Part shown: positions 33,982 through 47,030 of the stretch, one piece after another
How the letters are laid out: each line of letters begins with the position of its first letter
Numbering within the stretch: the stretch's first letter is position 1
DNA from: Diphasiastrum complanatum
Taxonomy: Eukaryota; Streptophyta; Lycopodiopsida; Lycopodiales; Lycopodiaceae
Direction of reading: 5' to 3'
Length of the DNA: 64,000 nucleotides
NCBI GenBank assembly: GCA_029204225.1
Contig: CM055110.1
Coordinates: forward strand, 42,947,862 to 43,011,861
Made by a program: the position numbers and the translations under genes
Notes under the pieces: generated by a model
Databases searched by the model: none
What the model was told of the DNA's origin: nothing
Seen by the model: the letters and a program-made list of their open reading frames with translations, nothing else

Positions 33982-34300
33982 TGTTAAAATTGGAAAAACA
34001 ATTCATATTGATTTCTTGGCTTGCTACAAATGTTGTACCATGCAAGTATGTATCTCATAAATGCAAAATGCCAAGTTTGGCCTACATAGAACTCGAGCTA
34101 CATGGTTATGTAATGTCTAGATTGAAGAATACAACTTGCATATAGTTTGTAGACATGAAATTAGCAAAGTCATGCTTGTAGAAACTCATGGCAATTCACA
34201 TGCATTAATTGTAAGTGCACTATCTACTTGCTCATGTAGCTTGTTAGCATTAGCACTAGTTGAATATACATAATAACCTAATCCAAATTTGACTACAAGA
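33982..34300 (+). repeat. start of 3' LTR
   Basis: It starts with TGTTAAAATTGG immediately after the polypurine tract. The right end is not defined because no 5' LTR is available for comparison. The end given is a guess near 34300. Confidence 0.55.
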
Positions 34301-34309
34301 CCAATTTAA

Positions 34310-36110
34310 CTGCTATACTATGCCAATTATAGGTCCATGGTCTCTTCAAAAATAGCTAATAAGCAATCGCAATCCCAAGGAAGGCAATAGTTGTGATATT
34401 GTGATCAATCAAACTTATGAAAATTTCACAAAAAAAACATGTCAATTGAATTTGTCAAAAAATGCGATAGGTATGATAACAAAAGTAGTTGATGTATTTT
34501 TTGCTTTAAAGTTTTAGAAAAGTGCGATAGTGCAACATCATGTGACAATGAAATTTGCCCTTTATAGAAATTGTGGCATCATGTGATAGTGAAGTAGTCA
34601 CTATAGTCGTTGTCCTTCAGCTAAATGTGATAGTAAAATAGTTGTTGCCCTTCAGAAATATGTGATACCTATTACAAATTTACATCATTTATGCAGGCTG
34701 TTTGTTTTTTGGTCTATTCATTATTTTTAATTGAACCCTCAATTGTGATGTGACATTGGTTGCTGTTAGGTTGAATGATTGGTGTTGGCTAATTTTAACA
34801 TTGTTCACCATCTTCTTAATTAGAATGCACATGTGGTCCTTCTGGTGCGGTTGACTCTTCCATCCTCATCTCTAATTGTTGAAAAGAGTGCAACAATGGC
34901 CTTGTTGCCTTGCAAAACTAGCATTTCATCCATAGAACCCACGGTTCTCAGAATCATGGGTCCTGGGAACCGTGGTGGGAACCGTACCACAGTTCATGAA
35001 CCGTGGTATGGTTCATGTAGTTAATTAATTAATTAATTAATTTTTTCCCAATTTCCCGCAAAACCCCTCCCAAGGCATTTATTGGTCCTCATTTCATAAA
35101 TTTCATAGATTTCACAAATGGTCCTCTGATTTCACAAATGATTATTTCACCAAATTGACACTTTGTCTTTTGATGTTCTATACCAAATAGCCAAAGTTTG
35201 TCTATAAAATGGTAATATCCCATATCCATGCCAAATAGATTATTATCCATGCCTTCCTATGTCGTTGTTAGAAGATACATAATGACAACAATCTTTGAGA
35301 TTGGTTGGTGGAAGCAACATTGCATTCAATCTTGATAGCCAATTTTCATGTTTACTATACTTTCTTACAATTTATGAATACACTACTACTACTAACTAAA
35401 TAACACTATATACACACTATCTATTTCATAGCTGGAGAACGTACTTGAGTGTCCATTATTATAGCCTTTGAGATTTAAAGATCATGGTTTTGGTTTAAGA
35501 TCACGTGTTTACAATCCAAATACACATGAGGCCATTTATATTTTGGGGCATCTTGGTCTGATTCAACCAGAAAGAGAAGGTCAAAATATCATGAACACCG
35601 TTCCATTCATAAGTACTACAATATATCCCTTTTGGCGCTTTTCTTTAAACCTCAGTACCTACAAATCGTTTCTGAAGTCCTTGGCACCAAAATATTTTGT
35701 AGCATGTCACTGCCATGTGCTCGAGTTGAGTGTATTAATTAGTTTTCAAAACTTAGAATCCATTTTCAGAAGCTCAGTATTTATGCTCTTCAGTAGCACT
35801 TGAAGCGGCTTGCCTTATGCAATCACTATGCTCGTTCATCATATAGTAGCCTGCATCAGTCTAGTTGGTGATATCACCGACATCATGACTGTGTTCAGCT
35901 CACACAACTCTACATGACAACCACATGAAGTTTCTGCTTGTGATGGCCAGACAAGTGAGTACAATATCTGTTGTTACATGGTTCCGAAAAAGGTATTTAA
36001 GCCATAGACAGTTAATTTTTCTAGTACCATGCACAAGCTTGTTGATTGATTGGTGCCCCAGTCGAATTGCGGCCAGGATGGTGACAAGGTAGCTCCATGC
36101 AAATTAAATA
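34310..36110. other. non-coding stretch with GAACC/GGTTC cluster
   Basis: No gene seen. At 34936-35017 the motif GAACCGTGG or its complement occurs several times, then (TTAA)n at 35019-35042. TACCACAGTTCATGAACCGT and the following GGTA (34985-35008) form an almost perfect 24-bp palindrome. The frame at 35468-35803 has no known motif. Confidence 0.5.
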
Positions 36111-36116
36111 TCAGAC

Positions 36117-36345
36117 ATGCAGATTGACGCAGCAAGTGCTCAGATCTTTACGATCAGTCCTTCATCATCTTCCCTCTATGATGGAGAGATACCAAGTATA
36201 CAAAAAAAGGATTCGACGCTCAGCGGCTTTTGCAACTGGTGCAACCAAGCACTTTGGAGGAAAAACTACCTACCATGCAAATGCGGTTTCAAATTTCATG
36301 TGAATTGACGAGCATTGCGAGGTGATCCAATCGATTATATTTTCT
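36117..36345 (+). pseudogene. possible AN1 zinc-finger relic
   Basis: The frame 36117-36308 ends GFCNWCNQALWRKNYLPCKC and then GFKFH before a stop. C-X2-C-X11-C-X-C-G-X-K-F resembles the first half of the AN1 finger of plant stress-associated proteins (CX2C...CXCG..FC..H). The expected Cys after F is His here. The following His/Cys part is disrupted by the stop, though EHC and DY-like codons follow in shifted frames. The Ser-rich lead-in also fits such proteins, but no A20 domain is upstream. It could be chance. Confidence 0.3.
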
Positions 36346-36349
36346 TCAA

Positions 36350-38870
36350 AAGTATGGGACATTTTTTTTAACTGCTTGAAAAAGTCCCCTTGGCAGAGGT
36401 ATATACAATGGAAAAACATGATTCTCATCTTATCTAGTGTGTTGGTTCGTTGGATGACAAGGAACAAGTGCTAAGTAACTGTTCCATCTATGAGACAGAG
36501 GGTTGATGAACCATCCTTTCACTTTGTGAGAAGTCACACATGTGTCACTGCCGACCAACCCATGCACATGAAGAAACTGGACCGGTGGATAAACAGTAGA
36601 AGCAAAACCGCACGTAGCGTATTAGCGCACAAAGTCACTAGATTGCAAAAACAACAGACGCACAAAAACTGACTATGGAGTTGTAGCAATATCCCACCTA
36701 GACCGATACACAATCTCCGGAATCACTGGATCAGAAGCTACAACATGACCAAGCTGTGAAGCTTTTTTTTTAAGAAAACGAGTAGCTTCTTTAAAATAAA
36801 TTTTTTTATGGTGAATAATTCACAGCAATTCAGGTTGCACGTACAGCAAACACTTCAAAATAAGATCAAGACATTGTCCCCAGTTATGTGCTAACCCGAG
36901 TGTGGCAACAACAATGCAATCTCTTCAACAACAAACTAATCAATAATTGCAACAACAAATCACTGACACAAGTTGATTGCAATCCATAATGTTTTGCTGC
37001 AATTATTAAGCTGGCCGTTGAGGAAACATCTGATTGCAAAATGAGGATGTGTCAGTAGTTGCGCCGCAGGCCCCAGCCACCTTCGATCATTACGATGAGC
37101 ACCCTTGAACATAAAGCTGAATGCTATTGTCCCTATGGTAGTACCAAAATCTCAAGAGACATTAGAAAACTTCTCTATATGGCCCTTACATTATTTTCAC
37201 TGCTGTGTTCTCACAGTAAAATATATACGGGAGAACACTCAACACTACTGACAACTAGCACATGAGTATCCATTAGGTTGACAACAATGGTGGTCAATTT
37301 TCTGTCATTTTTTTGCTTCTAGCATACAATTCAGCCATGATATGTTACATATGAAATACACGTGCCAGTTTTCAAGTGAGTGCTATGAATCAACATTTCA
37401 CACAACACACAATAGTTGTTAAATCTAAGAGTCTCCTAAACCAGCAATACTCTTTTTTCCTATACGAGATGCTTTCAGCTCACCATTAAATGATGCAAGC
37501 ATAAAACTAATGGATTAAATATATAGCAAAAGCTACTGTGCATCGGAATTTAACAAACAGGTAAGGAGACACGACACACATACTAAGAATTAAAAAAAAA
37601 AACAACAGCAAGCATGTACGATATGAGAATTAAGAATAATAAGTAAACAATAAAAGAACTTTTTCTACTAACCGCTCTTTACATTGCTTGTAGCTTGCAT
37701 TGAAATTTATCATCATGCATAATCTCTTTCTGCACTTATAGTATGCATTGAAATTAGTTAATTTATATTAACTCTGTTGCCCATTTTTTGTAATAGACTA
37801 TTTTTTTCGTGTCTTCCTAATGCAAACATTGTAGCAACTTATGCCTACTTCTGCTTGGCTAATCATAGGTGAGATCTAGTTATGGTCAACAATTGATTTA
37901 TGTACTTTACTACAAGTTTGTGTAGAATACATCTTACATTGCCTTCTATAATAGTTCATTACAGTGCTGGTAAAAAAGTTTCAAACTAACCTTATAAAAA
38001 ACCCACAAAACTATGGAATCGGTAAAAGGTTAAAATAAAATCTTAAAAACTAAGATTTATAACTAAAACCAACGAATTTTGAGCCATATAATAAACCTAT
38101 AAATCTAAAATGAGTGGTCAAAAATGAATTTCAACAATTGGGCTGTTTGTATTTGTCGGTTTTTTGTGAGCAATGGCTCATTATGGTATTCATGAAAGTA
38201 TATCATGCCATCTAGAAACAATACACAGTGATTACATATAAATATCCCAAAGACTCCTATCGTAAGTCTTACTTTTACCATTTCAAAATATCTATGAAAA
38301 GTGAATTGATAAAGGATGTTTCACACCAAAAGCTTTGCTACTTTCTTTTCCAAAGATCTATTTGATAGGCACTCTTAGATTTCCTAAATCTTACATTCAT
38401 AATATGTGTGATTCACACCTTCGATGATATTTTCTTGAAGAAAAACACGTCTTATAAGTACATCAAACAATTGAGAAAATGTCAATAAATTCACATGTAG
38501 ATCCCCTATGTATTATATCATGAGCTTGCAAACACACTATAGCTTGACATCCACAAGTTGCAAAATTCATCTCAAATAATTTGGTAAAAGAATAATGTAT
38601 GACCTGAGCAAAAAATAATTACAAATTTTTGGGAATATAAGCTTCTAGTTGATGCTTTTAGTTCTACTCATACTAGGACTTGATAATCGCATCAAGATGC
38701 TTCAACACCCGAAAGAATTTATGCCAAAAGTATTGAAATAAGTAGTAGATATTGTTCTAAAATTGGGGTTTTTGACCCTTGCATGGGTCTTTTGAATTCT
38801 TTGGGTGGTCCTAGTGTGGACAAAATTTTTATAGCAATTTCAAACAACATAGAATCAATGTACAAAGACT
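36350..38870. other. non-coding stretch, downstream of the WRKY exon
   Basis: No gene, RNA or transposon end seen. Since the WRKY exon is on the minus strand, its 3' UTR and terminator would lie just below 38879. No clear AATAAA is visible in the first 150 bp. Confidence 0.45.
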
Positions 38871-38878
38871 ACATTTTT

Positions 38879-39227
38879 CTATGGCTGTTTTCGGATCACG
38901 GTTGGTAACATGTCTTCTAGAAGCCCTTCATCTGTAATGGTTGAATGAGTAGAGAGCCTGGATTGCATTGTCATTGAGTCAAATCTTCCTCGTGGTAAAT
39001 TTGCAAGCAATGTCATTTCTCCTTGTGGTTTCATGTGATGGGGTGTAAAAGGTCTAAGGAGGCTCTCTGCAAATGAGGAAGCTTCAGCTGCATGATTTCT
39101 GAGAGTGGTTGGACTATGATGATTGTGAATGCCCTCATATGTTGTGATAACAAGAAGAGAATCATCTGAGGAGCGTTCCACTCTTTTTTTCACTGGACAT
39201 TTGGTATTTGTACATCTGTAATAACTT
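38879..39227 (-). CDS. WRKY transcription factor, last exon
   Basis: This is the C-terminal half of a WRKY domain: [37 protein letters not shown]. The zinc ligands are C-X4-C-X23-H-X-H, as in group I/IIc WRKYs. WRKY proteins bind W-box DNA in the nucleus. The exon starts at 39227 after a CAG acceptor, in the codon before SYYRC. This is the conserved R-type intron position of WRKY genes, so I start it there and not at the ATG at 39241, which lies in the intron. The tail of about 75 residues ([20 protein letters not shown]) ends in TAG. The exon with WRKYGQK should lie at higher coordinates. I did not find it within several kb, so the gene may have a long intron or be a fragment. Confidence 0.85.
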
Positions 39228-39500
<273 letters not shown>

Positions 39501-39622
39501 AAAGTTAAAACAAAGAAATCATGAAATGATCTTATGTTGCATATCAGCCTACTTTAAGCTATGTATTTCAATTTCTTCTTCTTTCTCTCAATGTTTTTTC
39601 ATGTTCTAATCTAATTCAACCT

Positions 39623-39646
39623 CACACACACACACACACACACACT
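39623..39646. repeat. (CA)n microsatellite
   Basis: About eleven CA units in the same presumed WRKY intron, 160 bp beyond the (AG)n tract. Confidence 0.95.
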
Positions 39647-39649
39647 TCT

Positions 39650-42600
39650 ATCCTATAAGACTAGTTACAAGTCTTAACTATGCAACTGCTATGGAAAAAA
39701 GCTTGCATTTGTCCTAATTAAGCTTGAAAATGAATTTTATTAGACTACATCAACACTATTAATTGTATTATGTAGATATTATGATAGACAATTGTCTCCA
39801 TCTCTCCATTCTATCATATACTTTTAGTACACCAATGCTTAGAAATATATTATAATATGTAATATAAGCTTTGTTGGGTCCAAAAGGAATTTCTAGCTTT
39901 GAGAATAAAGGAAGTTCCCTCTTAGACCCTTCAAATTGCCTCAAATTATAAGGATAACTAGCCAAAAAGTCCGAATATCATTCGCCACCTTGCTCAAAAT
40001 GCACCCGACCCTCTGGGAAGGATTGAAAACATACATAGATGGACCAAGCAGCAATAGAACAGAGACGCAAAATACCAACCTGATGTCTGACGAAGGAGCT
40101 AAAGGATTACAACCAGTCCACCAAGTAGGAGTAGGATGGGAAAAAGATGCAAAACACATCTGATCCCAATCACGCATCGAGGATTTCCGTGAGAGTCGTC
40201 GATAGTTGATGGAGGATCCGGAGTGAATATCATCTCCTCCAAGCTATTCCACGCATGGAGACTCACTCATATGGTGAGTGCTTCTTTCACAATCCGGCTA
40301 GCTGGACTTGCTCGAATTCCCCTAATCCTACAATGTCCTATTGAGAAGACCAGGGCTTCAAGACTCGAGCAAAAGATCAATATACCTAGATTACAAAATC
40401 AACTGATCACTGAGCCATGGTTGCCAGCTTAGCCACAACAAACCATTCTGATGAGGAGTCAGATGACAGATGTCGTTGTAGAGAATTGTCACACGTGACA
40501 ATTCACAAATTGATGTAGTAACTGGACCAAAGTCTTAGCTGCAATGGATTGTTTGCAGTTTGATGTCACATCTACTGAACAATCACCAAAGCAAAGGTAT
40601 GTCATAGACTCTTTCTCCAATTACCGACAATATGTTGCTGAAGAGACGAGTAGACCAAACAAAGAAATCAAGCGAAGGTCATCAGGATTCCGTATCACTC
40701 TTTATGATGAGCCTAGAGGCTATATCCCTAGAACCACTGCAAGGAATCTACAGTGAGAAGGAAGTAGGAGTTCTTTAGGTGTTTACCCTGGAGGAAGTTC
40801 GTGAGTACGAGGACTAAGATTTCCTCACATATGTTGATCCGGGACATAAAATTATCTATTTTTTTTTTATATCTAGAAGTACATGATCAGAAAGAATGGT
40901 GATCAACGAATCGCTTCCATTCGGTGTACTTGTCTAGATTGGTAGATGATAGTCAAAAGATGTCGATTCTTGGAAGAGCATTTGGATGACCTATTCTAAG
41001 TTACTTCATTTATAAGTATAGAAATGTTTTTATGTCCCTAATTGAATAGAGTCATGATGGGGTTATTAAGTGTAATTAGCTAGGGCATTATGTATAGGGC
41101 CCCTTTTTAGTAAAAAGTTCATTTAATCCATACTAGTCATCATGATTCATGAGGATTGTAAGCACATGAGACCTAGAATTGGAAACCTATAGGCTTTTAC
41201 ATCAACAAAAATCTCTCACCAAGAATATGAACCAAAAGATTGTTTGTGCCCTTGATGAAATTTGGCTACTTATAGGAAAAATCACATTTTAACTAAATTT
41301 AGCTTTCTTATAATGACTAACTATCTGTTAGCTTATAAGGACTTAGAGAGGGGGTCCCACCCTTTTTATATATAAGTAATTGAAACCTTTTGGGCCATAT
41401 GAAGCCTTACAAACCATTACCTTTAGTACACTTAATTAAGTTCTAATCGTGGCACCTCCCTACTTGAATTTTTTTAATTAAAACTTTGAAATTCCTTTTA
41501 GAAATCCATTATTTATTATCTTGCACAATCTTGAGTAGGGATGTTGGAGATGTCGAATCTTATAGATCCCAAATTGTGTAGACTAATTGAGTGGTTAATC
41601 TCAAACTCACAAATTTAACCCTCAATAGATTGACAGATAATTTGATGATGAGTGTTCAATTGTGCATGGGTTGACATATTGTCTCACAACAATATTCTCC
41701 TTTTTTCACTTCCTAGACATCAATTGCTCTTGGCTAGATAGTTCATCCAAAGGCCAATGCATCTTGTTGTGAAACTACATATCTTGCCACCACTTTATAC
41801 ATTGCTCCATATTGGTTGACGATGGTTTCATTCAATAACACCAATCGACTAAAAAGAGTAATGTTTATTGGTGATGAGGCTTGAAATAAGTCCAATTGGA
41901 AATTTTATTTGTCTTTCTCTTTTGCTTCAGCTTCACTTTGTTGCTAGTGTTGTTCTTTCTTTCTTTCTTCATCTCTGAATTTTTATACTTAAGGCTGTAT
42001 GGGAGGGCAAATATTTCACACATCATCTCTAATCTATATTTGAAGTCCACGAGGAAAACATTAGGATATGGAATTCTGCACTCAATCAAATTTTTGGTGC
42101 CGTAGATGAAAATTCTCAAAATTGAATAACAATGATATTTGTTTTAGAGAACATCTCTTAAAATTGGTTTGTTTAGAAATTTGAAAATTTATTTAAACCT
42201 CCCCAATCCCATGTACAGAATTCTCAAATTTGTTGGCACCATTATTTCATAGGTTCAACACAATTTGATGTAGCAACTCAATGAAACCAAAACTTCCACA
42301 AATTGAGGAATAAGTGACAATTGACATTGGCATCTATGTTCATACCACTCATATTGCTACAAACACCCCTTACATTACTTGTGTACAATCGCTTGAAACA
42401 ACAACATATGTTTTTCTAGAGATATTGTATAGTACAAACATTGTATTTTCAAAGTTTGGTCTAAGTATTGACTTAGATATACCATCAAAATTAGAAAATA
42501 CAAGCTAAAATGGAATATGATAATTTGTATAGCCAATGTTGTGATGTTGGATTCCAGCAACATTAGTTGTGAAAATGAGAGGTGAATATTGATGACCATG

Positions 42601-44375
42601 ATTTTGGTAATTACAATTGTTGATCAAATTTCATAGGGTTCATTAGCGGTACTATATCAATTTCACTACTACATTGACAACAGTCATCACTTCTCTTTTT
42701 CTCTTTCTAATTAAGGTGGTCTCTGTTGTCATATTCATGTAGATTGCATTGATCCTCATATGATCCATATTCTACTACGCATTGTTGTCATCACTCTAGT
42801 TCTCATTTAGGTTGGATTGTTTCTCATACATAGATTGATCATGTTATTGTATACGGAATCTAGAATATAGAAACGTGTGCCCTCCCACATAGAATGATGG
42901 TGAGGTGTTGGTGTGTATGATAATTGAGGCAAAAGATAGTCAACAAGCTAGTCTCAAGAGAGTTTGCACATAGGCCAGCATTCAATTATGTCGTAGAGTC
43001 ATAGAATCATGAGATGATCTATTAGAATAAATATTTTCTACATTTCTTTTCTTCTCGTCTTTCAATCTACCCTCTAAGACTTTATTTGGAGATGAAAGCT
43101 CATAATTCAAATGCATATCAAGCTCAAGGGTGCATAGAAGGTTCACAACTCAAGCATTTTCTCCACCAAGGGTTATCATAATTATCTTCCTAGTTGCTCT
43201 TGATCCTCGCCTACGATCCTCACCAATTAACAAAACCTTACGAGACTAATTTTCCTTTGAAAAATATAAATTTAGATAGAAACCAAATGTTCGAGTATAA
43301 ACAAAATGGTGACATCAACTACTTAGAGTTATCTCATGATCAAATTGACTTTGCATAGGAATTTGCTATTACCTAAGATGCACTCATAGTCCTACTTTAA
43401 AATAGTCATTCAACAGTATGCTACAAGAGAAAATGGAAACATATATGCACTATCTCAAAATGAGTTACAATGGAATATTTATAGTGATGATAGAACCAAA
43501 TAGGCATTGATTCCAAAATCTATAATTTAGAAGTCTATGGTGGATAGAGCTCTACAAGTGTCATAGGTCCTTGGATAATTGGGCATACTTTCTATCATGA
43601 TCCATATACATTGTGTGATAATAGTTGACTTTTGAATGCATGATAGCTGAATATGTTAGGGCAACCATACTCAATCTATCATGTACTAGTCCATTTATAT
43701 ATTTCTTTGTAGCCATAGTTCTCCTTCTATATTGGACATGTGGTTGCTTCAAGTTTACATGAGCCCAAGTAGGCTAAAGTGGATAGATATGGTTCATGTG
43801 CCATCTCAAGCCAACTTGGTATCAAGTTTTTTAAACTAGAATTTCTTATTATATGATGACTCTTTGTCTTATTGACATTTATTCTATGGTATGATGTATG
43901 CGAATAATCATTTCTCAAGCAACTCACTTAACATCTGAGGAAATAAGTCTCTCAACTTAAGAAGACTTATTCCTTGAGGAACTATGATGATAAGTACAAG
44001 AAAATGCTTTGTGTGAATTCTATGTCAAATGCAAATGCACAACTTCACTTTTTCAATGGGTGCAAGGGTTGGAACATTGATCAAAACTTTTGAAGAGAAT
44101 ATGTGATATAGAATATGGATTCTCCAACATTAACGTCTAACACACAAAAAAACTCAAACATGTTTTTGCCATTATCAAGATGACTACTTGTCAAGAAATT
44201 GTCTCCTCACTGCAATCGACTCAACGCCAATTGAAGATACTTTTTTAGTGGGAAGTTGCATGCAAGCAAAGTCCCCAACCTCTAGTATCTATATCATTTT
44301 GCCAATATGTATAGAGCTATGCAATGCTAAAATTGCAATAATTCTAGCCAATCCTTGCGGACACTATTGGTGTCC
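39650..44375. other. anonymous DNA, one weak frame
   Basis: No gene I can support. The frame 40544-40756 (plus) has protein-like composition (QRYVIDSFSNYRQYVAEETS) but no known motif. Frames at 41865-42119, 42314-42599 and 43561-43927 look like chance. If the WRKY gene is intact, its upstream exons and promoter must lie here or beyond, but I could not find WRKYGQK codons. Confidence 0.4.
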
Positions 44376-44378
44376 AAT

Positions 44379-44534
44379 TCACGGGAGACCAACTGTCAAT
44401 ATTAACTGTCCCATTTTGTTTAAGGGCTCATCAAGACATTGCTTTGTGATAATCCTTAACGAGGGTACCAAAAACTCCATTGGCATTACAACATCCTGAC
44501 CATAAACCAATTGGAATGGCATTTGATTGGTGCT
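44379..44534 (-). pseudogene. gypsy integrase fragment
   Basis: The minus frame reads STNQMPFQLVYGQDVVMPME, then FLVPSLRIITKQCLDEPLNK. The Y-G-Q-[ED]-x-V-x-P-x-E pattern with PSLR is the post-core segment of plant gypsy integrases, also seen at 14.5 kb (VYGQECVLPIEIEIPSLR). A stop follows at 44379. Only about 50 residues remain. It begins 5 bp after the stop of the copia element at 44539, so two unrelated element types meet here. Confidence 0.8.
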
Positions 44535-44538
44535 TCCC

Positions 44539-45118
44539 TTATAGCTTGTCAAGCGGCTTCATGAGCAGATCTGCAATCATGTCTTCTGATTTTATATACT
44601 GGACCTGGAGCTCTCCTTTCGAGATTAAATCTCAAATGTGATGGTACTTCAGAGGTATGTGTTTTGTCTTTGAATGGAAGACATGATCCTGGGGTAGATA
44701 GATGGCACTCTGAGAGTCCATCAGCATTGTGCTTGGGCCTTCTTGTGGTATCCTGATTGCCTCCAGCATCATCTGCAGCCATACTACCTCATTTGTCACC
44801 TTTGAAGCTATGATGTACTCAGCTTCGCAAGAGGATTGAGCCACCAAGGTTTGCTTTTTGCATATCCAACTGATTGCAGCTCCGCATGCTATGGTGCATC
44901 CTCTAGTTATGGACTTGTTGTCATCTTTGTAGCTCGCTGGTACATCAGACTACTAATCAAATTTTGATAGGGCATACCTGCCATATTCTGTTCTTCCCCT
45001 TCAATTTTTGGACAATCCTGCTTCGTGAGCTTCGCTACAGCTATCATTGGTGTGGCCTTTTCTTTGCAGTCCATCATGTGGTACTGCTTGAGCACCTTTT
45101 TGGCGTATTCTGACTTAC
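44539..45118 (-). pseudogene. copia RNase H
   Basis: Homology runs from the RT connection (YAKKVLKQYHMMDCKEKATP, AKLTKQDC) through ATKMTTSP, then in frame 44847-44632 MVAQSSCEAEYIIASKVTNE, MDSQSAIYLPQDHVFHSKTK and HIPLKYHHI, to the terminal ADLLMKPLDKL. It is split over at least three frames, so it is inactive. Confidence 0.87.
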
Positions 45119-45787
45119 TCAAGTGCATTTCGCCCTTTGTTTGATCTCTTCTAATCTCCAGTCCGAGGCACTTGTTGCTTCTCCAAGATCTGTGATTTCA
45201 TACCTTTTAGAAATCAGACTCTTCATGTCTTTGATCAGCATCAAGGAATTTCCTATCATTAGGGAATCATCCACGAAGATAGTCAATATCACAAAATCCT
45301 GTCCTACTCTTTTTATGTAGACATTGTAGTCTGGTTGTGTAGGATTGAAGTCTAGAGACTTCAGAAGACCATTGAGTTTCTTATACCAAGCTCGTGATGT
45401 CTGTTTTAGACCATAGATGCATCTCTGCAAGCGATAGACATATTGTCGATTATCGGGGTCTTCAAGACCTTCAAGCTGCTTCATGAAGATTTCGTCCTCT
45501 AGATCTCCATGGCAAAAGACTGTTTTTACATCAATCTAGTGAATTTCCAGATTGTGCTGTGTGGCGTATGCAAGGAGTAGTCTTATGCTTGTCATCTTGA
45601 CCATCGACAAATATGTGTCCAAATAATCAACACCATATCTCTGCGTGTAGTCCTTTGTGACAAGCCTTGCCTTGTAGCGGCCAATGGTGCCATTTGATTT
45701 CATCTTTTTCTTGTATACCCACTTGCAGTCGAGTATTTTTCTGTTTTCTGGCAGTGGCTCTAATGTCCATGCCTCGTTTCGCCTCAT
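45119..45787 (-). pseudogene. copia reverse transcriptase
   Basis: Frame 45787-45536 has EAWTLEPLPENRKILDCKWV, YKARLVTKDYTQRYGVDYLD and MVKMTSIRLLLAYATQHNLE. After a break near 45535 (Q to stop, D/V ..KTVFCHGDLEDE), frame 45484-45119 gives GLEDPDNRQYVYRLQRCIYG, LKQTSRAWYKKLNGLLKSLD and the active site TIFVDDSLMIG. The catalytic FVDD box is present. The frames cannot be translated as one. Confidence 0.88.
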
Positions 45788-46024
45788 CGACTAAATTTCC
45801 TCTGAAATTGCCTACTTCCAGAATTCTCCCTCTGGACTCTGGATAGCTTCTTGATATGTTGTTGGCTCTTTAGTGAAGCTGCAGTACTCGAACTGTGTGT
45901 CTTTGCTCCACTGAAGATTGTCAGAGTAACGGTATGGAGGTATTCTTTGTCTTGTTGACCTTCGAGGCTCATTTTGTCGCTACTCGAACGTTTCTTGTTC
46001 GTGGGGTTGATCTTCCGCTTCTTG

Positions 46025-47030
46025 CTACTCTGGAGTCTGTGGTTCTGCATTCTGATTTGATGTCTTTCCTCGATCTCCCTCTTGAATAGGCAGTAATGTG
46101 AAGATCTCATGGCCTCTTTCACCTTTCAGTCCAGGGTATGTGGACTCATCGAACTTCACATCTCTGCTCGAATCAACCTTCTTCGTGGTTGCATCGTAGA
46201 GCCTGTACACTTGTGTTCCATTCAAGTAGTAGACCATGATTGTTTGCTCTGATTTTTCATCGAGCTTGCTTTTTTTTTTTTTTGAAATGTGCCTATATGC
46301 TCCACATCCGAACACTTGTACATATGAGAGATCAGGCTTTCTACCTGTCCACATTTCATATGGTGTCTTGTTATCCAACGTTGTCAATGTTGATCTATTC
46401 TGTAGGTGTACAGCTGCAGCTATTGCCTCAGTCCAGAGTTGACCTGGAAATTGAGCCTGTGCCATCATGCATCTGGCTCCTTCGACTAGCGTTCTGTTTC
46501 TTCTTTCTGCAACACCGTTGTATTCTGGTGTGTATGGAGGAGTGAACTGGTATTCGATCCCTGTTCTTCACAGAATCTTGAGAATTCCTTGCTTTTGTAT
46601 TCACCTCCGTTGTTAGATCTAAGGATTTGTATCTTTTTCGAGGTGTGTCACTCTGCAAATGCCATGAACTTCTTGAAGGAATCAAACACTTTGGATTTCT
46701 TCTTCAGGTAGTAGATCGTGGTCATCCGGCTGTAATCATCTATGGACGTCAGAAAATACCTCAAGCTTGAGAGCAAATCCATCTTCATCGGTCCACAAAT
46801 ATCAGAGTGGACGAGCTCAAGAACTTCCTTGGCTCTTCTTCCCTCATGCGTGAATGGATTCCGATGTTGGGCCTTGAAATCAGTTTTGCAGAACTCAGTT
46901 TTGGGCCTTGAAATCTTGAGACCTGTGACCATGTCTTTTCTGCTCATGTCATACAGGCTCCACATGTTCAGATGATACATTCTCCTATGCCAGAGCTGAT
47001 CTTCATTTTCTGATGCATTTAATATGCTAT
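46025..47030 (-). pseudogene. copia integrase
   Basis: Frame 47196-46648 has LWHRRMYHLNMWSLYDMSRK (zinc segment), LELVHSDICGPM (first Asp) and TSIDDYSRMTTIYYLKKKSK (second Asp). It stops after FMAFAE. In other frames RSNNGGEYKSKEF and EYNGVAERRNRTLVEGARC (catalytic Glu kept) follow. Frame 46468-46025 ends the domain: MMAQAQFPGQLWTEAIAAAV and VFGCGAYRHI. All three acidic residues exist, but in different frames. Confidence 0.87.

Larger units (their letters stand above)
29985..34300 (+). mobile_element. Ty1/copia retrotransposon, nearly full coding length
   Basis: On the plus strand it shows gag, CCHC knuckle, protease, integrase, RT, RNase H, polypurine tract and LTR start, in copia order. 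Of the window's elements it keeps the longest continuous domain set. Inactivating changes include stops in gag, a lost catalytic Glu in integrase, a Trp to stop change in RT and frameshifts in RNase H. The 5' LTR is not visible. The 3' LTR starts at 33982 but its end is uncertain. Confidence 0.9.

Noticed and set aside
44188-44499. Plus-strand frame of 103 codons
   Set aside because: The minus strand of its right part codes a recognisable gypsy integrase segment (VYGQDVVMPME). The plus frame is its shadow.
46236-46545. Plus-strand frames over the copia integrase
   Set aside because: Shadows of the minus-strand integrase C-terminal region.
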